DNA of 64,000 bases, from positions 682,001 to 746,000 of the forward strand of contig NW_025954961.1 of assembly GCF_022376445.1 (NCBI RefSeq). Reading direction: 5' to 3'. Numbering within the stretch: position 1 is the first letter of the stretch; the number at the start of each line of letters is the position of its first letter. A model generated the notes under the pieces. That model worked only from the letters and a program-made list of their open reading frames with translations. It did not search any database and was not told the DNA's origin. The DNA comes from Fomitopsis serialis. Taxonomy: Eukaryota > Basidiomycota > Agaricomycetes > Polyporales > Fomitopsidaceae. The position numbers were made by a program, and so were the translations under genes. Below, piece by piece: positions 47,199 through 58,254 of this stretch.

Positions 47199-50100
47199 GA
47201 AGGCGAAGGGTCTGGTCCGAGACGACCAGCCCCTAGCACTCCCACCAAGGCAATGCCAATGCGACTTACTTATGTCCCTTTGGTAGCTTCACCTTCCGGT
47301 TGACAGCCATGCCTCCTCAGTTCGCAGAGCCTCGGCTCTTGCTGAACGAACATATCTTCCTGACTGAACTTTTAAAGGAACACTTCGTCTTGGGCGTTTT
47401 ACAGAGCAGGGCTGAAGAGCAGCGTTCTGGCAGCTGCCATGCGAAAACACAGCGCGCAACCACACACTGTAGGCGCAAGAGTGAGGAGACTGCAAACGCA
47501 GCGACGCCCAGTAACACTTTAGGATGCTAGAAATCTCACCGCTCCCCGAGATTCCGGGCTCGAAACAGATTTATTCATGATTGAGTGAGACGGCAGAGGG
47601 ATCTGAGGTGAATGAGGAGCACGGACAGCCGGGGCAGGTCTGGCGGAGCGCTGCTTTTTTCGTTTGTGTACATTTGAGGGTCCAGCGCGTGACCGCGTAT
47701 ACGGAATTTTACCCAATGACGGGTCATTGTGGGTCGATCTTCCGCGTGTCTCTGTGGCTCGTCGTGCGTTGTTTTGGAAGATAATCAGCGGAGCTTATTA
47801 CCACCATATCGTTGGCATTATTTCCTGAGCCTCAAGGCGTAGAAGAAGACAATCGCTCAAAATATGCCATCGCCGTGGAGCTCGTTTGGTGAAATATGGC
47901 CGGTGAAACTGGTCGCCTGCAGAGAAGGCGCAAACAGGAAACATGTGGCGTCAAATGGTGTTGGACTGCGCGCTACAAGGTCACCTTTCACTATACAGAA
48001 CGGAAGGTAATAAAAGCTCCATTATGCAGACAGTTGTGAGATCGCACCTCTCGCAGACGGGCCCATATTATATTTTGAACTGACAGAGGACGCTCTTTTA
48101 AAGATACAGATCTACGCGGCAGTGGAGGCAAAGTGAGTCTTGTTAATCTGACAGCGCGCACGAGTAATACAAAACCGACCACCAACCTGAAGGCGTACTT
48201 CGCGTCGTATCCCAGTCACTGCAGCTTGCTACTGTGGAACGGCATATGATACCAGGGAACGGATAATGATTTCGGAACAGCTCCGCCATGTGCGGTCACC
48301 GTGTGTCTGTTCTGTGGCAGCCAGCATGCCACTCTGCTTGAAGTTCCGGAGCGCCTGTAAGTTCGAGTCAAAGCATGCCAACTATGTGAGGCGAGAAATC
48401 CACACCGAGATGTATCATGTACAACTTCAGAAGTTGTGCTTGTGCGACACAGAGCACTGGCCGCAGGTCAGTTGAGTTCAGTCGACGACACCTCAGGTTT
48501 GATAAGCCCGAACCAACAACGAGACTTCCAAGGGTCTGTGGACTGATTCGAAATACTCGAGCCTGCGCGGGTCACCCTCCCGTCTCATTCGAGGCTGTAG
48601 TGCATGTAGAACACTCGGATGTGCTCAATAACCCGAGGATCACGGAGGAAGAGACCAACACTGTAAGCTCTGCCGCTCAGCCAATATTCCATTGAATGGG
48701 GTGTCATGGCGTTGCACGGCGTCGGTGTACTACGTAGTACAGCGACGTAACGATCGCGAAGATGCGGATCTGACAAAATGAAAAGACGATCAGCCAACCA
48801 AGCAACCTTGTTTGGACCGGACCTCCTCTGCCAAATTGAACGTACGTTCGCACGCCTCTGCGCCTTCGCGGGTTGCTTCCTCAGCAATTCGTTGTCGTCT
48901 CGGAGCGGCGAGCGGACTATGTAGCGTCAGACTCATGCATTCTCAGTGATGACAAGTCGACGCAATGGTTTCAGCCAATGTGGCGGATAGCCAAAGACAC
49001 ATCTCACTTGACGTTGCGCCGGAGATAACGTACCAATCGGTCACCGCTCAGCAGAGTTCACCGGGCAGCCAGTCACCAATGGCATTGAGTCAGTACCACT
49101 GCAGTAGACATGCGAGGGCTGCTAACTTACGTAGATGACCGAGAATGTCCTTCCAACCGTTCAACTTCGTGCACATATTACACATCCATGCGTCGCCGTC
49201 GAGTCTGTTGCGGCCGAAAATCGGGCCTTGCAACTCGTGCTGCTGTCAGTTCCACACCATCACCACCACTATTCGCCTCGGTCGTCTGTGTTGAAATTGC
49301 TCAGTAAGGCGAGCTCGTTCAACGGTACCCGAAGTTCGCCGCCGCCACCTGGTCGGCACGGACCCTGGCTGTTGAAGTCAAATTAGGTGGGCTCTCACGC
49401 ACTGAACCTTGCTCGCCAGTGTGACTGCGTAGAGTGATGGAACTGCTAGTTACCACTAGGTCGCACGTCGTGTCAACCGAACAAAACAAAGCTGCCTACC
49501 GACCAATGTTGGAGGCGAATACTTACCGAGGATGTTACATGATCCCACGTACCCTTAGCCAACAGCGCCCAGTTCCTAAACATGCTGTAGGTAGACAAGT
49601 GCACCTAGACAGTGAATGTCGGCGGATTCGGTCAGTCCCGATCTCCGTGTGGTTGTAACGGGCGCTGGACTTGTCGCCTTACATCAGTTCTGACATATGC
49701 AGCAACACACTTTCGGACGGCAACCACGAAGGGATATGACAACATCGCATCTGCAGTGAGCGCAAAAAGTAGCCGCTGTAGTTGTTTGTTTTTGCGCCGG
49801 TGCCTCGAGTATCAAGGCGATGCGCGATGCAGTATGTCGGGTCATACAGCGGGGCGTCCACACTGCCACGAGTCACGACCTGCGGCGGTCTGACGAACAG
49901 GTTGCGAACAGGGATACTGGCCGTGAGACCAAGGCGTTAGCGACTGTAAGAACCGAAGTCCAATGGCAGAGAGCGTACTGATGCTCGAAGTTCCGTCGGG
50001 CTCAAAACCCAGGCTGTGCCATATTTTTGCCAGGTTGTGTTAGAGAGGCGCGCGGTACTGTCACTGGCGTCTGGGCGACCCGAAGTCAAGGACAATCCTA

Positions 50101-50676
50101 CACCAAAGCAGTCCGAGTGAGCCGACATTAGTACTTGTGAAGGACAATCTATTGGCTTGCCTGCGACTGGTGGGTTTCCAAGCGTACGCCTACCGGATAA
50201 ACGTCGAAGGTTCGGTCGACGCTGGCGCCTGGAGGATGTTTTTCAATTGTCTACTTATATGGCTACGACATAGCGGGCGATCAAGTTTGAAATTGCTGTC
50301 GTGACGATATACACTGTACGTGCAGAGGCGATGCCGGCACTGAATACTGATCGCTAGTCGTGGGGTGGGAGTGTCGTGTGGCCGCGAGTGCAATGAGGCC
50401 GCGGCGAGCATGCAGAACTGAAGGGGCCCGTGAGGGAGGCCAGAGGGAGGCCTCGAGACGGGCTCAGTCTGGGACTTGGCTGTTGGGTGCCACATGCGTA
50501 CAGGCGAGGCGTGGCAAGTAGCGCCGGTCTGCCATGCCGCGGTGTGAACTCGGCGACGCGTTTGGAACAGCACAGAGCACGACGTCTCCCGCATCGTCGG
50601 CTTCGTCCCTCACCACCGTCAGCTCATTGCGGGCGCGGGCGCAGCAAGGCTCTCTCACTCTGGCTGGCTCTTGATC
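47199..50676. other. Gene-poor stretch before the kelch gene
   Basis: About 3.5 kb without a recognised gene. A plus-strand fragment at about 48330-48420 (CKFESKHANYVRREIHTEMY) faintly resembles a zinc-finger helix but lacks a full Cys pair. The last 300 bp should hold the kelch gene promoter. No transposase or reverse-transcriptase motif was recognised. Confidence 0.45.
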
Positions 50677-53600
50677 ATGGTCTGGCTGCAGCGATCTCGT
50701 ATCCTACTCAGCCTCTGGCCTCTGGTTTTAGTCATCTTACGTCCTGCCGTCCATGCTCAGAACATCTCTACCAGCGGCCCTGTCCCTCCATTGCAATGGA
50801 TCAACATCACTGGCCTTACTAGTGGTTCCGCTCCCCCCGCTCTCAGAGATGCCTCAATCGGGTACTACGCTGGCACCAGCACACTATTGATATTCGGCGG
50901 GGAGTCTGCCCAGGGAATTGTCCAGTCACAGACCTATCTGTACGTCGCGCCCTCTATTTGACAGAGTGCATAGCCTCCATTGACTCGCGTCCCAGTCTCA
51001 ATCTCGAAACTCTCACATGGTCACAGAACAATCCACCTACAGGCCTGGATACCTTGCCGCCAGCCAGAAGTGCAGCCATCAGCGGTGACGACTCCGCCGC
51101 TAGCTAGTACGTTTCTTTTCTCGAACCTCAACGACCTAATGCTGAATGCACCTAGTCGGTCGGCGCATATAGTCATTGGTGGTATGGGTTCCAATGGCCA
51201 GGCCTTGTCCGATGTTTGGGTCAGTACCTCTACTGCACGTGGGAATCTAGCAATGCTGATGTTGTGTTCACAGGAGTTCGATTATATCAGCCAGTTCTGG
51301 TCCGAAGTGACGGTATCATCCGGAGGGCCGTCAGCACGCTATGGTGCAGTGGGTGGGAAGGACTTACGCACACCCGACACAGCGAGTGGTATGGCGTCGC
51401 CGAACAATTCCTTCTACCTCGCCGGCGGCATCTCTGGCAATTCCGTGTCGCCTCTCTCGGACGTGTGGCAGTTGGATGTCACTGGAACTTTGTCGTCAAA
51501 CAATCCCAACTCCGTCGAAGCGAGCTGGAAGCAGCTTTCGATACAATCGTCCAATACTCCATCGAAGGTCGGAGCCGCAGGCGCAGTGGTCTCTTCCTCC
51601 GCGCAGGACATCATAGCATTCGGCGGCTGCACCTCAAATGTCAAGATCACACCTAATGAGTCGTGTGCTCGTGCCGACCCATACATTATCAGCACCGGCG
51701 AAAACGTCATCAGCTCCTCGAACAGTTGTCCTGCGCCGCGACTAGGTGCCACTCTAGTTACCAACAGTAACGGCCTGTCGTCCGATTTCTCAAATCAAGT
51801 CTTCCTGGTGTTCGGACTTTTCAACAGTTCGCTCTGGTCTGATGATGGCGGCCTTGCGAAGGGCGAAGTTGTGAGTATTGTCCTTTCATCGCCAGAACAA
51901 CTTAGCATTTGACGTACTCCGTTCTCAGGATGTTCTGAACGTGGAAACAGGTTTGTGTGCCGCGATGTGTATGATGACAGTGGACTGACCCTCTTTCGCA
52001 GGCGTCTGGAACCGTGTATTACCAGCCGGAGATCCAGGACAGGACGGCACTAATCCTCCGGCTTTCCCGTCTCCTCGCCAGGGGGCCGTAGGACTTTCGT
52101 CCACATCGACCCTCGTTGGAACATCTGGAACCAATGCTTCCGACTCGATTTTCTTCGGTGGCGTCGACGCCGATGGTAACTACCTCAATGAAGTCTGGGT
52201 CTTGAGAGCGTACAGCGCACAGATCACACAGACCAATCAATCCTGGGCAAGCAGTAGTGGCCAGTTGGTTGGCGGCGTTGGTGCGACAGGGCAAGGCGTG
52301 ACCGTCCAATTCATGTCACAATGTGCCAGTGCGCTGAGCCCGCAGGCGACTCAGACGAGTGCGCAAGCATCTGCTACCAGTGGCGGCCCGTCTCCTACAT
52401 CCTCTTTGTTGCCGGCACCAACGTCCCCTTACGATACCTCTGTTGCTCACAAGTCCATGTCGCCGATCTCCCTTGCGCTCATTTTCGTTGCCGTCATCGG
52501 TGCCCGACTTGCGACGGCTTCTGTGGCGTTCATACAACCGCCTGGACACGTCGTTATAGCCGTTTCCTCAGTCGTCGTGGCCGTTGCGGCATACGCGTTG
52601 GGCGTGGCCGGTCTGGCCACGTCTTTCACCACCATCACGTCCACGGCGACATCGTTGAGCAAGCGCTCATCAGCCTTGTCTCTCGCACTGAAGACAGGTC
52701 ATGGAAAGGCTGGTCTAGCCTTATTCATTATTTTCTACTTCGCCCTCCCACTGCTCTTCGCCATTGCCGCGTGTTTCCGACGCAGCTCCCCCCACAATGT
52801 CGACGAGACGATCAGCAATGGACCAGAAGGCCGACCTCGCGTGAATTCCACCGAAACCGCGGAGAAGGAGGGCCTGTACAATGGACGTGCGGCGAGTCCG
52901 CTTCGCTCGGCAGACACACATACGGACAAGCCACGACCTCGTACACGATCGTGGGCGGGACTCAGCCATCTTGGTGTCCCAGGCAGGCGTTCAAGCGAAA
53001 GCACCCATGATAGCGCTGTAGTACCCTCACCATCGCATCATTCGTTTGAAGTCGTCAATCGGCCTGCCCGCACAAGGCGCGCTAGCGCCAACAGCCTAGC
53101 GGCCTTCTCGGACCCCCGCAGACCGGGCTCTCCGAGAAATCTTGGTGATACGAGCTGGTTTGATGGCCGGCGGAGCATGAGTGCTGTGGTGCGTGTATCC
53201 TCCAAAACCCTTTCATCACGTCTACGTTGGCTGAATCGTGTCTGCTGTAGGGCGAGTTCCACTACCCACTGAACGACCTCAATCACAGACCTGACCCAAG
53301 TACGCCTGGAACCACTGTACTCGACATGACTAGCACCAGCGGCCTGATGACTCCCGCAGGTCAAATGACACCCGAAATGCCACGACCTTTCGATTGCTTC
53401 CTTCACGCTCTCTTCCATGCGTCGCTTCTCGCCCTCTGTATACTCTCACTAATCGAGCTCTGGCGTCGCGCTCCTAGGGCAGCATTCGTCGTCTTCTTGA
53501 TTGGGACGTTGCTGTTCTACGTTGCCCTGGTCGCGCTCTCGTGGTCGGGGAAGCCCAGATACTCCATACTCACCGTATTATTGGCCCGTTTGCGCGGCCG

Positions 53601-53925
53601 CCCCACCCACTCTGGTTATACGCCGGGTACCGCCACGCCCTCTCGACCATTGTCTGCAGCAGGGTCCGAGGTTCCCTTCCCCACCGAACCGCGCAGCCCC
53701 TACCAGCACTATCCGCCCTACAGGGCGGCCTCCACTGTGCCGGACGAATATCCTACTTCTGGGTCACATGGTCATGCGATGAACGAGGTCGATGACGATG
53801 GTGAGGAGGACGAGGATACCCGGCAGCGCAGGATCGAGGACGAGATGAGCAGGCGGGACGTCTCAATCGTCACCGTACCAAGACGCAAGCTCTTCCTTAC
53901 TAACCCGGAGCTTGATCGTGGCTAG
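50677..53925 (+). CDS. Kelch-repeat protein with transmembrane C-terminal half
   Basis: Large membrane protein with an N-terminal signal peptide (LLSLWPLVLVILRPAVHAQ). Kelch-type beta-propeller blades follow: STLLIFGGESAQG, AHIVIGGMGSNGQALSDVW, FYLAGGISGNSVSPLSDVWQ, IIAFGGCTS, and SIFFGGVDADGNYLNEVWVL. A Ser/Thr-rich linker leads to several membrane helices (SLALIFVAVIGARLATASVA, VVIAVSSVVVAVAAYALGVA, LALFIIFYFALPLLFAIAAC). A long basic Ser-rich tail has two more helices near 53400-53550 (LFHASLLALCILSLIEL; VVFLIGTLLFYVALVAL), and an acidic end reaches 53925. Short introns lie near 50940, 51110, 51220, 51870, 51950 and 53190-53250. Frames are clean. The topology suggests a luminal or extracellular propeller. 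The ligand is unknown. The first in-frame ATG is at 50677. Confidence 0.88.
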
Positions 53926-54226
53926 CATGTCTTCTCTTACTGCTCTCGTGCTATGCAGTTTTCATTCTTTGGTTTACACACCAGGACTTTCATTCACGGC
54001 CATACCATAGCATATAGGATCATCTCACCTCTGTACTCTTGTAGGTAGATTACCATGGACTCCGCTGTATCTCAATTATCCCATCACTATGATATTTGGT
54101 ATGTAGTAACTGCAGAGCGACAATGCGAGGTAGATCCGCGATCCACGAATGTCCCAAGGAATGTATGTATGCATGCCGTGTCCGTGTGTGAAACCGAATA
54201 AAGTACGCAAACCTATGCTGAATTTA
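53926..54226. other. Convergent 3' region
   Basis: About 300 bp between the stops of the kelch gene and the NPF-motif gene. Consistent with two 3' UTRs; nothing else seen. Confidence 0.5.
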
Positions 54227-57200
54227 CTAGCTCTCACCTTCGACAGCCACGTCGTGACGCCATTTGTCGACTCGAACAAACTTGGTTGAGTCTTGGGCTG
54301 GCGGCGGTGTAGCAGCGATTGGCGCGGGCATCATCATCTGCGGTGCTACGGAGGACCAAAGAATCCGGATGCCATCATGGACGGGGCACTGAAAATCATG
54401 GATTGGTGGAACTGCGCAGCCTGCGCCTGCATCATCATCTGTTGCTGTTGCTGTTGTTGTACCATCATAGACATGTACTGCGTTTTGCGAAGTTGCTCCG
54501 GATGGAGAGCAAGCGGTTTGTCATCGTCCGCATCCTGGCTGGCAAAACCGAGTGTCTGCGACGAGTTCATGACCCTTGAAACGCGAAGCCCTAGTGGCGT
54601 GTCATCCTCTTCGTCGTCATCGTTCTTGTCGCTGCTATCAGAGAACAACTTCCCGCCACTCGAGCCAAAGGAGGGTAGCTTGAGTTTGCCCTTGTCCAGT
54701 AGAGCAGACAGCGGCTTCTCCTCGTCTGAGTCGTCATCCACAGAAGCCACACGTGTCGATGCCCTTTGAGCAGCACGGCCGATCGTTGCAACTAGAGGAA
54801 CATCCTCATCACTGCTATCGTCATCCCCTCCCAGCCTGGGGGAGATCAATGAGATCGTGGGTTGACTCATGAGACCTGCACCCGAACCCCTGCGTGAAGT
54901 CGACGAACGCCGTCTTCCTCGTCCGACGAGCCAGCAATCCATTCATCGGCAGCAACATCTTTGGACATCGAGCGCTTGTGACGGCGGGCGCATCGTCCGA
55001 GTCACTCTCGTCGTCGTCGTCGGTCGGCGGAGGAGGTCCTCTGCGCTTCCTGACGGTCGCACGCGATATTTCAGGAAGAACATACGGTGTCTCTGGAGTC
55101 TTGAGTCCTGGTGAAGTTTGCGTCTCCGGCTCCGGACTGCGGTCGAGCGCAAGGTCAGAAACGGATGCTGCCAAGAATTGTCCACGTCGTGCTGACGCTC
55201 CTCTCCCGTCTTCTTGTGCTTCCTCTTCTTCTTGTCTTTCTTCGCTCGCTTTGCGTCCTCCTCCGCCTGCCGCTTGGCGTCCTCTCCGCTGCGACACGTT
55301 CTTGCTCTTCAATGTCCCGTAGCTTGGCCAGCTCCCGCCCCCAGAGCGCGTCAACGCCGAAGACGGATTTCTTGTTCGCCGCTTCGAAACCATTGCCAGA
55401 AAGCGTGCGGCGTGGTGCGCCCGGAAGCTCATCGTCAAGCTGCAGAAGGGTGTTGCGTCGAGACAAGTTCGGCTGAGAACTTGATGCAGCCAGGAGTTGT
55501 GACTGCGGGCGCGGCTTGAGACTATCTGGATCGATCAAAGTGCTAGAGCGTTGGACTTGTGGTCGTGCCATCATAGACGGCCTCTCGTCTCCTCTGAACA
55601 CTCTGTTGGTGGAATGCACCAATGAGAATACTTATGCAGTAGAGACGATGCCAGACGCACCTTTGCTTTCCCTTCATCTCAGTTTGCGGTCTCAATGCAT
55701 CAATGAGGCTCCGACCATACAACTTGCCAGCTGGTCGTTTAGAGCGATCGGCGGGATCGATCACGATTTCCGGTGCAGGCGTGGTGGGGCCGGCTCGGGT
55801 TCAAGTTCAATTTCGGCCTGTTCGCCATCCTCCGTGGCGCGGTGCAGATGAGCCTCAAGTCGGCGTACGCAGGATCGCGCTGACCGTCGACGGGAAGGTT
55901 GTTGCGGAACGTCAGCTGAGAGAGCGTGAGACTTGCCCTCGGGTTCGGTGTGAACGAGTTGGACGCAACCAGTCCGGGGGATGACGCCCTGCCCGAGTCG
56001 AGCATGGATAGCGTCGTAGAGGACCGACGGGCAGTACGGGCGCCGGGCGGGAGCGGGGCGGCGTCGCTAGCGTGTAGCTCCGCGCCTTCAATTGCGCGCG
56101 CCTGCAACGCGCTATTCAAGGGCCCCGATGCCATAGCAGATTGCAGTGGACTCGGCATGATCAGCACCTTCGGCCGCATGAGTTCCAGTCGAGAGTAGGG
56201 GCGCGTGCGCCCGGCAGCCTGACTCCTGTTATCGTCGCTGGAATGCGCATCCATATCCAGAAGTGCCTGCGTGCCGAATGAGGCACGGACACTGTTCTCG
56301 CGCGAGCCTTGGGGTCGAAGCGGGAAGAACGGCTGGGTGAAGGTGGACGGACAGCGAAAGGATTGGCATCTTCCGGCTGTAACTCTGGTGTGAGCATAGT
56401 GCCCAACGAACCGTATGACGTTGTGCGAGCTCGTGCTTTAGGATCGAATCGAGACGCGCGGTCAGGAGACGGCGGTCGGACGGCGAAAGGATTCGGTTTC
56501 TCCTCGTTGAGCAGCGCTGGTGAACCAAAGCTAGTGGTGGAAAGCGCGCGGCTACGGTTCAGCACAGACTCAGATCCCCGAGATTGAGGCCGCACAAGAT
56601 TGAGGGCATCGGTGGATGCGGGCGAAGGTGAGCGAACTGTCTCGGTGCTTGGGAAGGGTATGGCATGTAGTGGTGGAGTTATAGGGAGGTTCTCGATGAG
56701 TGCATGAGATGACACTGTACGTCCGCGATGCGGCGGCCTTTGCGTCGGTTGCTTCGCCATAGGGGCGTCAAGAGGGGAGCCAAATGAATGTCGACGGGCG
56801 TTCAAGCTGTTTGGTGTGGACTTCTCGTCAAGGAACGCGCCTCCCTCACCGAAATCGTCGAAGTTACCCATGCTCATAGAACGCGAGCCATGCATGCCTG
56901 AACGGCCTGGTTCGGATCGCAGTCCAGCGGGACGGCGGAGGGGGAGGTCGTGCGGATTGGGTAGTATATCAGACTTAGCTTTGTGCTTCCCTTTTACCTT
57001 GTCCTCGGGAATGTAGCCGTCCAAGCCCCACGACGACAGATCAACTTCCAACTCTGCAGCCTCCTCGTCCTCGTCTTCGTCAAGCGCACCTTCGTACGTA
57101 GAGTCGCGCCTGAAAGGATTGTGCAGCGCATCGATCGAGGTCCGTGGCCGATGTCCGTCCATTACTGACTCCCTTCCTCCGTATACGGACTCCGGACCCC

Positions 57201-57759
57201 TGATGCTGCCCACTTCGCTCGGAAGCGCGACACCAAGATAATCGGTGCTCCGTCGTGAAGCAGTCTCGCGACGAGGCCCCGCATCTCGCCGTAGGTGAGC
57301 AAAGATGGCACTCTCCTGTGCAGAACGACGCGGCTTGGATGGGTCCGAATCATCGTTATCGTACTCTACATAACTGTGTAAGCCCGAGGTAAGGTGGCAT
57401 AGAAGTTAGAACTTGCCAATCAGAGCCGCTGCTAACTGGAATCTGGAGAACGCAGCAGCCATCGTAGGTCTTCGAAGATATCGAGGGGGTGGGGGAGAAG
57501 GAACGAGCAATGCAAGTGTACCGCTTTCGGCGAGCACAAGCGTGGTCGTCAGCGTAGAGCTGGATGCGTTGGGAGCTTCAGCCAAGCTTTTCTGGTCGAA
57601 ATTGATCAGAGGCTGGAGAATAACACCTGGAGCTGAGGGGCCGTCGTTGAACACCACGCGGCTCGGCGTAGAGGCAGGACGGGGCCAGTATTCTGCTACA
57701 CAGGCTGAGCAAGGTGCCGGTGAGATCCCGCATGGAGGGTTATATGAGCGTGGGAACAT
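54227..57759 (-). CDS. Disordered protein with repeated NPF motifs and a poly-Gln tract
   Basis: Unrecognised long, mostly disordered protein. The candidate first exon (MFPRSYNPPCGISPAP at 57759, ending AAALIG near 57412) joins to YVEYDNDDSDPSKPRRSAQE through an intron of only about 39 nt, so that join is doubtful. The central part has three Asn-Pro-Phe motifs: LHNPFRRDS, and two in near-identical blocks, NPFAVRPPSP followed by RFDPKARART, at about 56450-56500 and 56300-56370. NPF is the ligand of EH domains in endocytic proteins, so a trafficking role is possible. The C-terminus is acidic (DDDSSDEDVPLV), Gln/Met-rich (seven Gln near 54440-54465) and ends VDKWRHDVAVEGES. The frame changes several times between about 54860 and 55260 without introns, probably from base errors. 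Confidence 0.65.
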
Positions 57760-58254
57760 GTCCTGTCCGTATCAGGCAGGTCTGTAAGAACGAATACTGC
57801 ATGATAAAGTTGTACAAGTACTAGTGAGTACAGGCATCGCACTCATTTCGTTAAGATTTTGTCGGTGTAGGTATCCCAAGCTACACTCGGATGGTTTCCT
57901 GGATGTACTGCGGCAGCTCTCGCATGGCATTCTGATCTCTGGTGGAAAATACTAAAATCGGGAAGGCAACAGACGTCTGAAACTGTTTTGCACATCTTTT
58001 CTTTTGATCCGAGTTGTCTTGGTATACTACTCAGACATCGTAGAGTCGACAGTATCGATGACACTCAACACACGGTGTTTCTGTGCTACTAAAGGTATAG
58101 TGCAGCCCACGTGACCGCGTAGCGCGTTCGCGGGGACACGTCAGTCGATCACCCTGGACACGTATGTAAATAGGCTTCTTCAAGTCTAGCTCCCAGTTGT
58201 ACCATAACTGTGACCACTCCCTCAGCGTAGCGACCTTCCGGGCAGGCTTGCGCC
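57760..58254. promoter_or_regulatory. Divergent upstream region of the NPF gene and GRP94
   Basis: About 495 bp between divergent starts. ER chaperone genes usually carry unfolded-protein-response elements here. I noted CCACGTGACC near 58107-58116, an ACGTG-containing sequence, but cannot assign it. Confidence 0.4.
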
